64,000 nucleotides of DNA from Streptomyces jeddahensis (lineage in GTDB: Bacteria; Actinomycetota; Actinomycetes; Streptomycetales; Streptomycetaceae): NCBI RefSeq assembly GCF_001642995.1, contig NZ_LOHS01000071.1, forward strand, positions 62,001 to 126,000, in the 5' to 3' direction. A model generated the notes under the pieces. The model did not search any database. It had not been told where the DNA came from and saw nothing but the letters and a program-made list of their open reading frames with translations. This document shows, piece after piece, positions 22,082 to 35,527 of this stretch (the stretch's first letter is position 1; the number at the start of each line of letters is the position of its first letter). A program made the position numbers and the translations under genes.

Positions 22082-23512
22082 ATGTCCATCCGTGCCGTCG
22101 ACGAGGCGCCACTGAACAAATTCCACCGAAAACTCACCTGGGCCTGCGCCGGTGGCCCGTTCCTGGACGGCTACCTGCTCAGCATCATCGGCGTCGCACT
22201 CGTCGGCATGAGCAGCGAATTGAACCTGACCACCGGGGACGAGAGCCTCATCGGCGCCGCCGCTCTGGTCGGCATCTTCGTGGGAGGTCTGTTCTTCGGT
22301 GCCGTCACCGACAAACTCGGCCGTGAGGCGATGTACACCATCGACCTGGCGGTTCTGGTCGCCGGATCGGTGCTGTCGGTGTTCGCCACCGAGACCTGGC
22401 AGTTCGTCGTGCTGCGCTTCGTGCTCGGCATGGCCATAGGAGCCGACTATCCGATTGCCACGTCCCTGCTGGCCGAGTGGGTGCCGAACAAGCATCGGGG
22501 CCGGCTGCTCGGCATCCTGATCCTCGCCTGGTACATCGGCGCGGCGGCCGCCTATGTGGTGGGCTATGTGTTGGCCGAGATGTGGGGCACCGGTTCCTGG
22601 CGCTGGATGCTCGCCTCGGGCGCCGTACTGAGTGCCGTGATCCTGCTGATGCGTATCGGTACGCCGGAGTCACCGCTGTGGCTGGTGAACAAGGGCCGTA
22701 CCGCCGACGCCCAGAAAGCGATCAAGAAAGCCCTCGACCGCACCATCCCGGTCGAGGAACTGCTCGCGGCCTCGGCTGCCGAGCAGTCGGTGGAGCAGAG
22801 CCGGTTCCGTGACCTGTTCCAGGGCACCTATCTGCGGCGCACACTGTTCTGCGGGTTGTTCTATATGTGTCAGATCACGCCGATGTTCGCCCTGTACACG
22901 TTCGGCCCCACCATCCTGGGCTCCTTCGGGCTCGGGGAGGGCAACGCCGGCAACCTGGGTTCCGCGCTGATCAGTGTCGTCTTCGTACTGGGCTGCATCC
23001 CCGCGCTGCGTCTGGTGGACAAGGTGGGGCGCCGTCCCGTCATCGTGTGGTCGTTCGCCCTGATGGTGATCCCGCTCGTGGTGCTCGGCGGTGGCACCGC
23101 TCTCCCCATCGCGGTCGTCATCACGTGCTTCTGCGCCTACGCCCTCTTCTCCGGCGGTCCCACGGTGCTGGAGTGGACGTATCCCAACGAATTGTTCCCT
23201 ACCAGTATCCGGGCCACCGCGGGAGGCGTGGCCACGTCGATCAGCCGTATCGGCGCCGCCGCGGGCACCTATCTGCTGCCGATCTCCCTGGACCGGCTGG
23301 GCATCGGCACCACCATGCTGATCGGCGCCGGCATCACCGCGGTGGGCTGGCTGGTGTCCTTCGCGTGGGCCGAGGAGACGCGGGGCCGCACGTTGGCGGA
23401 GACCAGTGCTCTCCCCGGCTCCGAGCGGCCCGCGTCGGCCGGTGAGGAAGACCGCGGCAGCCTGCGCGAGAGCGGCCACAGCCTGCGCGAGAGCGGCCTT
23501 GGGCGGTCCTGA
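22082..23512 (+). CDS. MFS transporter (sugar-porter/metabolite:H+ symporter type)
   Basis: 476 aa with about 12 membrane helices. Seen are FLDGYLLSIIGVALVGMSSE in helix 1, motif A GAVTDKLGREAMYTID in loop 2-3, GADYPIATSLLAEWVPNKHRG in the helix 4-5 region and LVDKVGRRPVIV in the second half. The substrate is not readable from sequence. Its regulator site and neighbours suggest choline, betaine, a methylated amine or a product such as glycine or formate. The hydrophilic tail contains a duplicated SLRESG unit. GGGAGG precedes the ATG. A long terminator follows. Confidence 0.87.
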   Translation: MSIRAVDEAPLNKFHRKLTWACAGGPFLDGYLLSIIGVALVGMSSELNLTTGDESLIGAAALVGIFVGGLFFGAVTDKLGREAMYTIDLAVLVAGSVLSVFATETWQFVVLRFVLGMAIGADYPIATSLLAEWVPNKHRGRLLGILILAWYIGAAAAYVVGYVLAEMWGTGSWRWMLASGAVLSAVILLMRIGTPESPLWLVNKGRTADAQKAIKKALDRTIPVEELLAASAAEQSVEQSRFRDLFQGTYLRRTLFCGLFYMCQITPMFALYTFGPTILGSFGLGEGNAGNLGSALISVVFVLGCIPALRLVDKVGRRPVIVWSFALMVIPLVVLGGGTALPIAVVITCFCAYALFSGGPTVLEWTYPNELFPTSIRATAGGVATSISRIGAAAGTYLLPISLDRLGIGTTMLIGAGITAVGWLVSFAWAEETRGRTLAETSALPGSERPASAGEEDRGSLRESGHSLRESGLGRS

Positions 23513-23539
23513 CCGTACAAGGCGCCCCGAGTGGGCGAC

Positions 23540-23580
23540 ATGCAGCCGGCCGGCCCCTCGCAGGGGCCGGCCGGCTGCAT
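23540..23580 (+). terminator. Very strong terminator after MFS gene
   Basis: Perfect 19-bp stem (23540-23558 with 23562-23580) and a 3-nt loop, 27 nt after the stop codon. Confidence 0.9.
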
Positions 23581-23639
23581 GTCTGTGGGTGTCCGACGGC
23601 GGACTTCCCGCGGGATGACAACTTCGCTCGGCCAACCCC

Positions 23640-23714
23640 TTGACAGTGAGTGTCTGCAGGGAGACAGTTTGGTCGTCCGTTGCTTATAGCGAAGAAGGTT
23701 GCGTTATATGCAAC
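23640..23714 (+). promoter_or_regulatory. mscR operon promoter with shared operator
   Basis: TTGACA (23640-23645), 17-nt spacer, GACAGT (23663-23668), then GTTGCTTATAGCGAA (from 23679) and 19 bp later GTTGC-GTTATAT-GCAAC (23698-23714). It would drive mscR through the Rieske gene at 28950-30083, where the next terminator stands. Confidence 0.78.
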
Positions 23715-23773
23715 AAGATGCCGGACCTGGTCTCGGTCCTCACCGGGTCCCGGCGAAGTCCTCTCCCTCCCCT

Positions 23774-23846
23774 CGTCGATCGCTCCGGGGGAGCGATCGA
23801 CGTCCTCCCGCCCTCCAGAACATCAGGCCGAATGACGCATTCGGCC
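23774..23846 (+). promoter_or_regulatory. Leader of mscR with two consecutive hairpins
   Basis: Between the promoter and the GTG start lie a perfect 13-bp stem with 3-nt loop (23774-23802) and an 8-bp stem with 5-nt loop (23826-23846), 12 nt before the GAGGAG ribosome site. The leader is about 150-200 nt long, unusual in this island. No known riboswitch class was recognised; attenuation or translational control is possible. Confidence 0.5.
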
Positions 23847-23870
23847 GTCCCGTCGACGAGGAGATCGACC

Positions 23871-24952
23871 GTGACACACGAGGTGCGCGCCGTCGTCGCC
23901 CGCAAGAAGGGCGCCCCGGTCTCGGTGGAGACCGTCCTGGTGCCGAACCCCGGCCCCGGTGAGGCGCTGGTGCGGGTGCAGGCCTGCGGCGTCTGCCACA
24001 CCGACCTGCACTACCGGGAGGGCGGGATCTCCGACGAGTTCCCGTTCCTGCTCGGCCACGAGGCCGCAGGCGTGGTCGAGGCGGTCGGTGAGGGTGTCAC
24101 CGACGTCGCGCCCGGCGACTTCGTCGTCCTCAACTGGCGCGCCGTGTGCGGCACGTGCCGCGCCTGTAGCAAGGGCAAGCCGTGGTACTGCTTCGCCACC
24201 CACAACGCCACCCAGCCGATGACGCTGGCCGACGGCACCCCGCTCTCCCCGGCCCTCGGCATCGGTGCCTTCGCCGAGAAGACCCTGGTCGCCGCCGGCC
24301 AGTGCACCAAGGTGGACTCGACCGCCTCTCCCGCGGCGGCCGGGCTGCTCGGTTGCGGCGTGATGGCCGGGTTCGGCGCGGCGGTCAACACCGGCGGCGT
24401 CGGCCGCGGCGACTCGATCGCGGTGATCGGCTGCGGCGGCGTGGGCATGGCCGCCATCGCGGGCGCCAAGGTCGCCGGTGCCGGCCGCATCATCGCCGTA
24501 GACGTCGACGAGCGGAAGCTGCAGTGGGCCGAGCGGTTCGGCGCCACCGACACCGTCGACTCCTCCAAGACCGACGCCGTCGAGGCCGTCCGCGCTCTCA
24601 CCGGAGGCTTCGGCGCCGATGTCGTCGTGGACGCGGTGGGCCGTCCCGAGACCTACAAGCAGGCCTTCTACGCCCGCGACCTGGCCGGCACCGCCGTTCT
24701 GGTGGGCGTCCCCACCCCGGAGCTGACCCTCGACCTGCCCCTGCTGGACGTCTTCGGCCGCGGCGGCGCGCTGAAGTCTTCCTGGTACGGCGACTGCCTG
24801 CCCTCCCGCGACTTCCCGGCCCTGATCGACCTCTACCTGCAAGGCCGCTTCGAACTGGGCGCATTCGTCAGCGAGAGGATCGCCCTGGATGAGGTGGAGG
24901 CGGCGTTCGAGAAGATGCACCACGGTGAGGTCCTGCGCTCGGTGGTGGTCTT

Positions 24953-24956
<4 letters not shown>
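23871..24956 (+). CDS. mscR: S-(hydroxymethyl)mycothiol dehydrogenase
   Basis: 361 aa zinc-dependent medium-chain alcohol dehydrogenase. It oxidises the formaldehyde-mycothiol adduct to S-formylmycothiol with NAD+, the actinobacterial formaldehyde detoxification route. Catalytic-zinc Cys in [30 protein letters not shown], the structural-zinc region [20 protein letters not shown] and the NAD-binding [19 protein letters not shown] are all present. The length equals the known enzymes. GTG start with GAGGAG 7 nt upstream. The stop overlaps the GTG of the hydrolase remnant. Its link to demethylases that release formaldehyde is functionally clear. Confidence 0.92.
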
Positions 24957-27704
<2,748 letters not shown>

Positions 27705-27764
27705 ACCGGCCCGACCACCAGCAGCACCACACCCTCACCGGCAAGATTCCCAGGAGATGGACAC

Positions 27765-28913
27765 ATGGCCTCTTCGTACGACGTGATCGTCGTCGGCCTG
27801 GGCGGGATGGGCAGCGCAGCCGCCTATCACCTCGCCGCCCGCGGTCAGCGCGTGCTCGGCCTGGAGCGCTTCGGCCCCGCCCACAACCTCGGCTCCAGCC
27901 ACGGCGGATCACGTATCTACCGGCAGGCCTACTTCGAGGACCCGGCCTATGTGCCGCTGCTCCTCCGTGCCCACGAACTGTGGGAGAAGCTCGCCGCCGA
28001 CTCCGGACGCGAGGTCTTCACCGAAACCGGCGGCCTCATGATCGGCCGTGAGGACAGCGAGGCCTTCGCCGGCACCCTGCGCAGCGCCCACGAATGGGGC
28101 CTCGACCACGAGGTCCTGGGTGCCGCAGACATCCGGCGCCGCTTCCCCACCTTCAACCCCGCGGCCGAGGACGTCGCCTTCTACGAGCGCAAGGCCGGCA
28201 TCGCCCGGCCCGAGGCGACCGTCACCGCCCACCTGGACCTGGCCCGGGCCCACGGCGCGGACCTGCACTTCGCGGAGATGGTCCTCGCCTGGGAGGCCGA
28301 CGGCCCGGGCGGCAAGCCCTGGGTGGTGACCGACCGCGGCACCTACACCGCCGACCGGCTCGTCATCGCCCCCGGGGCCTGGGCGCCGAAGCTCCTGTCC
28401 GACCTCGGCGTGAGCGTCACGGTGGAGCGCCAGGTCATGTACTGGTTCCAACCCGAGGGCGAAACCGGCCCGTTCACCGCCGACCGGCACCCCGTCTACA
28501 TCTGGGAGGACCCGGACGGCACCCAGATCTACGGCTTCCCCTCGCTCGACGGCCCCGACGGCGGCGCCAAGGTCGCCTTCTTCCGCAAGGGCGTCCCCAG
28601 CGACCCCGACCACCTCGACCGCCGGATCCACCCGGACGAGATCGCGGCCATGGCAGATCATCTGCGTCCGCGCATCCCGACCCTGCCCGGCCGCTTCCTC
28701 AAGGCCGCGGTCTGCATGTACGCCAACACCCCGGACGAGCACTTCGTCCTCGCCCAGCATCCCGAACACCCGCAGGTGACTGTGGCCTGCGGATTCTCCG
28801 GCCACGGGTTCAAGTTCGTCCCCGTCATCGGCGAGATCCTCGCCGACCTTGCCACCGAAGGCGCCACCGACCACCCCATCGCCCTGTTCGACCCCCGCCG
28901 CGTGCGCGTCTGA
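27765..28913 (+). CDS. Monomeric sarcosine oxidase / N-methyl amino acid oxidase
   Basis: 382 aa, MSOX/SolA family. It oxidises sarcosine (or another N-methyl amino acid) to the demethylated amine, formaldehyde and hydrogen peroxide. The FAD motif [31 protein letters not shown] and Cys317 in [14 protein letters not shown], which aligns with the covalent-FAD Cys of MSOX, are visible. It releases free formaldehyde, unlike the folate-linked heterotetramer at 12902-18005, and this fits its place in the mscR operon. N-methyltryptophan oxidase activity is the main alternative; context favours sarcosine. Confidence 0.87.
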   Translation: MASSYDVIVVGLGGMGSAAAYHLAARGQRVLGLERFGPAHNLGSSHGGSRIYRQAYFEDPAYVPLLLRAHELWEKLAADSGREVFTETGGLMIGREDSEAFAGTLRSAHEWGLDHEVLGAADIRRRFPTFNPAAEDVAFYERKAGIARPEATVTAHLDLARAHGADLHFAEMVLAWEADGPGGKPWVVTDRGTYTADRLVIAPGAWAPKLLSDLGVSVTVERQVMYWFQPEGETGPFTADRHPVYIWEDPDGTQIYGFPSLDGPDGGAKVAFFRKGVPSDPDHLDRRIHPDEIAAMADHLRPRIPTLPGRFLKAAVCMYANTPDEHFVLAQHPEHPQVTVACGFSGHGFKFVPVIGEILADLATEGATDHPIALFDPRRVRV

Positions 28914-28949
28914 CATCTTCCGCGTCTGACATCTTCCGAAGGTGACACG

Positions 28950-30083
28950 ATGACCATCACGAATCTGCCGCCCAGCCTGATCCCCACGCTGTCCGGCGAC
29001 TACTACACCGACCCCGAGGTCTTCGCCCAGGAGCAGGAGCGGGTCTTCGAGGCCATGTGGTTCTGCGTGGCCCGCGCCGCCGAGCTGGACAAGCCCGGCG
29101 CCTTCCGCACCTACCAGGTGGGCCGCGAGAGCGTGCTGATCTCCCGCTCGCGGGACGGCTCGATCAAGGGCTTCCTCAACATCTGCCGGCACCGCGGCGC
29201 CAAGCTCTGCACCGAGGAGTCCGGCGAGGTCAAGCGGGCCTTCCAGTGCCCCTACCACGCCTGGACCTACGGCCTCGACGGCAAGCTGGTCGCCGCGCCC
29301 AACCTGACGTCGATGCCGGACATCGACCGCACCGAGTACGGCCTGATCAACGTCCATGTGCGCGAGTGGCTCGGGTACGTGTGGGTGTGCCTGGCCGACA
29401 ACCCGCCCTCCTTCGAGGCCGACGTGCAGGGCGCGGTCGTCGAGCGGCTCGGCGACCTCGAGTCGATCGAGCGCTACGGCATCGACGACCTCAAGGTAGG
29501 CCGCCGTATCACCTACGACGTGAAGGCGAACTGGAAGCTCATCATCGAGAACTTCATGGAGTGCTACCACTGCGCCACCATCCACCCCGAACTCACTGAA
29601 GTCCTCCCTGAGTTCGCGGACGGCTACGCGGCCCAGTACTACGTCGGCCACGGCGCGGAGTTCGGCGAGGAGGTCCAGGGCTTCACCGTCGACGGCTCAG
29701 AGGGTCTCGACCGCATTCCCGGTGTTGCCGAGGACCAGGACCGCCGCTACTACGCCATCACCGTCCGGCCGCAGGTCTTCATCAACCTCGTCCCCGACCA
29801 TGTGATCTTCCACCGGATGTACCCGATGGCGCCCGACCGCACGGTCGTCGAGTGCGACTGGCTGTATCTGCCGCACGTCGTGGAGAGCGGCAAGGACGTG
29901 GACCGTTCGGTGGAGCTGTTCCACCGGGTCAACCAGCAGGACTTCGACGCCTGTGAGCGCACCCAGCCGGCGATGAGCTCGAAGGCGTACGCCAAGGGCG
30001 GCGTCCTGGTGCCCAGCGAGCACCACATCGGCGAGTTCCACACCTGGCTGCAGAACAAGCTAGAGGTGAGGCCCACGCACTGA
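28950..30083 (+). CDS. gbcA: Rieske oxygenase, probable glycine betaine monooxygenase (GbcA-like)
   Basis: 377 aa ring-hydroxylating-type oxygenase subunit. Rieske [2Fe-2S] ligands C79/H81 (CRHRG) and C100/H103 (CPYHAW) and the mononuclear iron motif ENFMECYHCATIHPEL (H207, H212) are intact. The sequence type is that of enzymes demethylating quaternary amines (glycine betaine, stachydrine, carnitine); neighbouring dimethylglycine and sarcosine oxidases make betaine to dimethylglycine plus formaldehyde the likely reaction. No GbcB-type reductase is adjacent; the ferredoxin-reductase-like gene at 30304 starts the next operon and may supply electrons. It is slightly shorter than Pseudomonas GbcA. 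Confidence 0.85.
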   Translation: MTITNLPPSLIPTLSGDYYTDPEVFAQEQERVFEAMWFCVARAAELDKPGAFRTYQVGRESVLISRSRDGSIKGFLNICRHRGAKLCTEESGEVKRAFQCPYHAWTYGLDGKLVAAPNLTSMPDIDRTEYGLINVHVREWLGYVWVCLADNPPSFEADVQGAVVERLGDLESIERYGIDDLKVGRRITYDVKANWKLIIENFMECYHCATIHPELTEVLPEFADGYAAQYYVGHGAEFGEEVQGFTVDGSEGLDRIPGVAEDQDRRYYAITVRPQVFINLVPDHVIFHRMYPMAPDRTVVECDWLYLPHVVESGKDVDRSVELFHRVNQQDFDACERTQPAMSSKAYAKGGVLVPSEHHIGEFHTWLQNKLEVRPTH

Positions 30084-30105
30084 CCCCTCCCCACCCCCAG
30101 TACTG

Positions 30106-30147
30106 CCCGTCCACCTGCTGTTGCGGCCCCTCCGGCAGGTGGACGGG
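30106..30147 (+). terminator. Terminator of the mscR-gbcA operon
   Basis: Perfect 13-bp stem (30106-30118 with 30135-30147) and a 16-nt loop, 23 nt after the Rieske stop. Confidence 0.85.
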
Positions 30148-30162
30148 TCATTGGGCTGCCCT

Positions 30163-30179
30163 GTTGCGAGTTGTGCAAC
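30163..30179. promoter_or_regulatory. Extra GTTGC-N7-GCAAC dyad upstream of the ferredoxin reductase promoter
   Basis: GTTGC-GAGTTGT-GCAAC, exact arms, 40 nt upstream of the TTGACA at 30219. It could be an auxiliary operator that allows looping with the main site at 30249-30287. Confidence 0.55.
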
Positions 30180-30218
30180 CTTGAGCGCCATCAGGAATTG
30201 ATGTGGGAGTCCGCCCTC

Positions 30219-30287
30219 TTGACAACCCCTGCGCTCCACGGAAAGCATGTTGCGTATAGCGAATATCGTTGTGTCATATGAGACAAC
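30219..30287 (+). promoter_or_regulatory. Promoter of ferredoxin reductase-glyA-sdaA operon with shared operator
   Basis: TTGACA (30219-30224), 18-nt spacer, AAGCAT (30243-30248), then GTTGCGTATAGCGAA (from 30249). 19 bp later is a 20-bp near-perfect palindrome GTTGT-GTCATATGAG-ACAAC (30268-30287), ending 16 nt before the start codon. Confidence 0.78.
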
Positions 30288-30303
30288 CCTGTCTGGAGCC
30301 GGC

Positions 30304-31485
30304 ATGAGGAGCATCACCGTCGTCGGAGCGTCGCTGGCAGGCCTGAGCACGGTCCGCGCGCTGCGCGCAGAGGGCTATGACGGCGAGATCGTCGTCGTGG
30401 GGGAGGAGCGCCACACTCCCTACGACCGCCCGCCGCTGTCCAAGGACTTCCTCAAAGGCGACCTCGACGCCGACGCGCTCGCCCTCGGCGACGCGGACGA
30501 ATACGAGGACCTGGACGTGCAGTGGCTGCTCGGCGAGCGCGCGGTGCGGCTCGACCCCGTCGCCCGGACCGTCACCCTGACCGGCGGACGGCATGTACGC
30601 ACCGACGGGGTCGTCGTCGCGACCGGCGCCAGTCCCCGGACCCTCCCGGGTACGGACGGGCTGGCCGGAGTCCACACCCTCCGCACCCTGGACGACGCTC
30701 TGGCCCTCCGCGCCGAACTGTTGGACGGCCTGCCACGGGTCGTCGTCATCGGCGCCGGCTTCATCGGCGCCGAGGTGGCTTCCACCGCCCACCGGCTCGG
30801 CCTGCACGTCACCGTCGTCGAGGCGCTCGACGTACCGCTGGAACGCCAACTGGGACGCGCAATGGGGCTGGTGTGCTCCTCGCTCCACACCGATCACGGG
30901 GTTCGCCTGCTGTGCGGAACCGGCGTGGCGGAGCTCATCGGCGATGGCCGGGTCTCGGGCGTACGGCTGGCGGACGGGCGGGTGCTGCCCGCCGACATCG
31001 TCGTGGTCGGGGTGGGCGTCAGGCCCGCCACCGACTGGCTCGCCGGTTCCGGCGTGCAGGTGGACGACGGCGTGGTGTGCGACGCCGGCGGCTCGACAAG
31101 TGTCCCGGGCGTGGTCGCCGTCGGCGACGTCGCCCGCTGCCCCAACCCCTTCACCGGACGCCACGCCCGCATCGAGCACTGGAGCAACGCCACCGAGCAG
31201 GCGAAGACCGCCGCCCGCACGCTGCTGACCGGTGTGTCGGCCCCCGCCCCGCTCACCGCGCCGTACTTCTGGTCCGACCAGTACCAGGTGCGCATCCAGC
31301 TCGCCGGACACGTCGCCCCCGGCGCCGAGCCCGAAGTCGTCGAAGGTGACCTCGACAGCCGTTCCTTCACGGCCGTCTACCGGCGCGAGGGCACCCCCGT
31401 CGCCGTGCTCTCGCTCAACCAGCCGAAGTTCTTCAACCGGTTGCGCCGCACCCTCGTCCCTGCCGCCGCGGTCGCCGTCTCATGA
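30304..31485 (+). CDS. NAD(P)H:ferredoxin reductase (rhodocoxin/putidaredoxin reductase type)
   Basis: 393 aa, pyridine-nucleotide-disulphide oxidoreductase fold without a redox disulphide. FAD motif VVGASLAGLSTVRALRAEG, NAD motif VVIGAGFIGAEVASTAHRLG, second FAD site VPGVVAVGDVARCPNPFTG and the C-terminal SLNQPKFFNRLRR region are typical. It probably feeds electrons, through a ferredoxin not seen in this window, to the Rieske oxygenase encoded just upstream. ATG at 30304 with GGAG 5 nt upstream is preferred over an ATG at 30247, which would lie inside the operator. Confidence 0.87.
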   Translation: MRSITVVGASLAGLSTVRALRAEGYDGEIVVVGEERHTPYDRPPLSKDFLKGDLDADALALGDADEYEDLDVQWLLGERAVRLDPVARTVTLTGGRHVRTDGVVVATGASPRTLPGTDGLAGVHTLRTLDDALALRAELLDGLPRVVVIGAGFIGAEVASTAHRLGLHVTVVEALDVPLERQLGRAMGLVCSSLHTDHGVRLLCGTGVAELIGDGRVSGVRLADGRVLPADIVVVGVGVRPATDWLAGSGVQVDDGVVCDAGGSTSVPGVVAVGDVARCPNPFTGRHARIEHWSNATEQAKTAARTLLTGVSAPAPLTAPYFWSDQYQVRIQLAGHVAPGAEPEVVEGDLDSRSFTAVYRREGTPVAVLSLNQPKFFNRLRRTLVPAAAVAVS

Positions 31486-31529
31486 GTTCCCCGCCTCAAC
31501 TCCCCCAGCCGCCCGCACGGGAGATCGCC

Positions 31530-31919
31530 ATGAGCGTTCCGCGGCACCTGCGTTACACCTGGGACCACGAGTGGCTGGTCGTGCACGAGGGCAACGCCAC
31601 GGTCGGCATCACCGCCTTCGCGGCGCAGGCCCTCGGTGACGTCGTCAACCTCCGACTGCCCGAAGTCGGCACCTGGGTCGAGGCGGGGGAGAGCTGTGGC
31701 GAGATCGAGTCACTGACGGCCGTCAGCGGCTTGTACGCCCCCGCCTCGGGCCGGGTCCTGGAAGTCAACACCGCGCTGGCCGACGACCCCGGCGCCGTCA
31801 AAGCCGCCCCCTACACCGGCGGCTGGCTGTTCCGGCTACGGGTCGAGAACATCGCCGGCGCGCTGTCCGCCGATGCCTACGCCGCCCACTGCGCCCACAC
31901 CCAAGGAGACCGCCGATGA
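31530..31919 (+). CDS. GcvH-like protein lacking the lipoyl lysine
   Basis: 129 aa, glycine-cleavage H-protein fold: [53 protein letters not shown]. In active H proteins the lipoate-bearing lysine lies in ESVKA; here the codon at 31716-31718 is ACG, giving ESLTA, so residue 63 is Thr. It therefore cannot carry lipoate in the usual way. No gcvT, gcvP or lpd lies in the window. It is coupled to glyA by an ATGA overlap, so expression with glycine-serine conversion is kept. ATG at 31530 has GGGAG 6 nt upstream; ATG at 31482, overlapping the reductase stop, is the alternative start. Either a degenerate copy or a protein with a non-lipoyl role. Confidence 0.82.
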   Translation: MSVPRHLRYTWDHEWLVVHEGNATVGITAFAAQALGDVVNLRLPEVGTWVEAGESCGEIESLTAVSGLYAPASGRVLEVNTALADDPGAVKAAPYTGGWLFRLRVENIAGALSADAYAAHCAHTQGDRR

Positions 31920-33178
31920 CCCTGTTCAACCAGCCCCTGCACGAGCTCGACCCCGAGGTCGCCGCCGCGGTCGACGCCGAGCTGAACCGTCAGCAGTCCA
32001 CCCTGGAGATGATCGCCTCCGAGAACTTCGCGCCGGTCGCGGTGATGGAGGCGCAGGGCTCGGTCCTGACGAACAAGTACGCCGAGGGCTACCCCGGCCG
32101 CCGCTACTACGGCGGCTGCGAGCACGTCGACGTCGCCGAACAGATCGCCATCGACCGCCTCAAGGAGCTGTTCGGCGCCGAGTACGCCAACGTCCAGCCG
32201 CACTCGGGCGCCTCGGCCAACCAGGCTGCGCTGTTCGCCCTCGCCCAGCCCGGCGACACGATCCTGGGGCTGGATCTGGCCCACGGCGGTCACCTCACCC
32301 ACGGCATGAAGATCAACTTCTCCGGCAAGCAGTTCCACGTGGTCGCGTACCACGTGGACTCCGAGACCGGCCTGGTCGACATGGCCGAGCTGGAGCGGCT
32401 GGCCAAGGAGCACCGCCCGAAGGTGATCATCGCGGGCTGGTCGGCGTACCCGCGCCAGCTGGACTTCGCCGAGTTCCGCCAGATCGCCGACGAGGTCGAG
32501 GCGTACCTGTGGGTGGACATGGCGCACTTCGCGGGGCTGGTCGCGGCGGGCCTGCACCCCAACCCGGTCCCGTACGCCGATGTGGTGACGTCCACGACGC
32601 ACAAGACGCTGGGCGGGCCGCGCGGCGGCATCATCCTCGCCCGCAGCAAGGACTTCGCGAAGAAGCTGAACTCGTCCGTGTTCCCGGGCTTCCAGGGCGG
32701 TCCGCTGGAGCATGTGATCGCGGCCAAGGCGGTCTCCTTCAAGGTCGCCGCGAGCGAGGAGTTCAAGGAGCGGCAGCGCCGTACGGTCGAGGGCGCGAAG
32801 ATCCTCGCCGAGCGGCTGACGGCCGCCGACGCCCGTGAGGCCGGGGTGAACGTGCTGTCCGGGGGCACGGACGTGCACCTGATCCTGGTCGACCTGCGTG
32901 AGTCCGAGCTGGACGGCCAGCAGGCCGAGGACCGCCTCCACGAGGTCGGCATCACCGTCAACCGCAACGCCGTCCCCAACGACCCGCGCCCGCCCATGGT
33001 GACGTCCGGCCTGCGCATCGGCACCCCGGCCCTGGCCACCCGCGGCTTCACGGCGGAGGACTTCGCGGAGGTCGCGGACGTCATCGCCGAGGCGCTCAAG
33101 CCGTCGTACGACGCGGAGGCGCTCAAGGCCCGCGTGAAGGCCCTGACCGCCAAGCACCCGCTCTACCCCGGCCTGTAA
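31916..33178 (+). CDS. glyA: Serine hydroxymethyltransferase
   Basis: 420 aa PLP enzyme interconverting glycine plus methylene-THF with serine plus THF. The PLP lysine is K230 in [37 protein letters not shown] and the [12 protein letters not shown]sp/His pair are intact. In this operon it would join the glycine produced by sarcosine oxidase with the methylene-THF from the folate-linked oxidases to make serine for SdaA. ATGA overlap with the GcvH-like gene. Confidence 0.95.
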   Translation: MTLFNQPLHELDPEVAAAVDAELNRQQSTLEMIASENFAPVAVMEAQGSVLTNKYAEGYPGRRYYGGCEHVDVAEQIAIDRLKELFGAEYANVQPHSGASANQAALFALAQPGDTILGLDLAHGGHLTHGMKINFSGKQFHVVAYHVDSETGLVDMAELERLAKEHRPKVIIAGWSAYPRQLDFAEFRQIADEVEAYLWVDMAHFAGLVAAGLHPNPVPYADVVTSTTHKTLGGPRGGIILARSKDFAKKLNSSVFPGFQGGPLEHVIAAKAVSFKVAASEEFKERQRRTVEGAKILAERLTAADAREAGVNVLSGGTDVHLILVDLRESELDGQQAEDRLHEVGITVNRNAVPNDPRPPMVTSGLRIGTPALATRGFTAEDFAEVADVIAEALKPSYDAEALKARVKALTAKHPLYPGL

Positions 33179-33194
33179 ACCGACACCCTCCCGC

Positions 33195-33227
33195 AGGGGC
33201 GTGCCTGCGACCGCTCGGCACGCCCCT
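33195..33227 (+). terminator. Hairpin between glyA and sdaA
   Basis: Perfect 11-bp stem (33195-33205 with 33217-33227), 11-nt loop, in the 69-nt gap. It may lower rather than stop transcription into sdaA, since no new promoter is evident. Confidence 0.65.
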
Positions 33228-33247
33228 CCAATCCCACGGAGTATGGC

Positions 33248-34630
<1,383 letters not shown>

Positions 34631-34662
34631 GGAGGCGGACGGAGCGGAGAGGGATCGCAGCC

Positions 34663-35474
34663 ATGCTCATCGACACCTTCGGTCGCGTCGCCACCGACCT
34701 GCGGGTCTCGCTCACCGACCGGTGCAACCTGCGCTGTACGTACTGCATGCCCGAAGAGGGCCTGCAGTGGCTGGCCAAGCCCGATCTGCTGACGGACGAC
34801 GAGATCGTCCGCCTCATCCACATCGCGGTCACCGAACTCGGCGTCGAGGAGGTCCGCTTCACCGGCGGCGAGCCGATGCTGCGCCCCGGCCTCGTCGGCA
34901 TCGTCGAGCGATACGCAGCCCTCGCACCGCGCCCCAAGCTGTCGCTGACCACCAACGGCATCGGCCTGCGGCGGACCGCCGAGGCGCTGAAGGGCGCGGG
35001 CCTGGACCGGGTCAACGTCTCGCTGGACACGCTGCGCCCCGCCGTCTTCAAGGCCCTGACCCGGCGTGACCGCCACCGCGATGTACTGGAGGGCCTGGCG
35101 GCTGCCCGCGCCGCCTGGAGAGCCTGCGCACCCGCTTCACGCTCACCCCTGAGCCGGACGAGGCTCGCGGCTCCGCGCCCGCCGAGCGCTGGATCGTCGA
35201 CGGGGGCCCGGCCCGCGTCGGCGTCATCGCCTCCGTCAACCGCCCCTTCTGCCGGGCCTGCGACCGCACCCGGCTCACCGCCGATGGCCAGGTGCGCCCC
35301 TGCCTGTTCGCCCGTCAGGAGTCCGACCTGCGCGGAGCGCTGCGCTCCGGGGTGCCGGACGAAGAGATCGCGGGGCTGTGGCAGCGCGCGATGTGGGGGA
35401 AGAAGGCCGGCTCCGGCCTCGACGAGCCGTCCTTCCAACAGCCCGACCGGCCGATGTCGGCCATCGGGGGCTGA
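34663..35474 (+). pseudogene. moaA: MoaA (GTP 3',8-cyclase) gene with internal out-of-frame deletion
   Basis: The first 150 or so codons read a normal MoaA: DRCNLRCTYCMPEEGLQWLA (radical-SAM CxxxCxxC), FTGGEPMLRPG, LTTNG. Near 35110-35125 the sequence jumps to the distal part of the gene, which continues in another frame ([12 protein letters not shown], then [16 protein letters not shown] and C-terminal [23 protein letters not shown]). About 65 codons normally between these are missing, and the frame is lost. A full molybdopterin precursor enzyme cannot be made from this copy; another moaA is presumably elsewhere if FdhD is useful. Confidence 0.85.
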
Positions 35475-35527
35475 CGCCCGAGGCGTAGAGCGGAACGACG
35501 TCCACAGAAAGAACCGGGAGTGAGGCC

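Noticed and set aside
31482..31529. Earlier start of the GcvH-like gene overlapping the reductase stop
   Set aside because: Possible by coupling, but the added 16 residues are Pro-rich and unlike H proteins; GGGAG before 31530 is preferred. Kept as an alternative.
33179..33247. Riboswitch upstream of sdaA
   Set aside because: Only one simple terminator-like hairpin is present, with no conserved aptamer core; a glycine riboswitch would need a longer structured leader.
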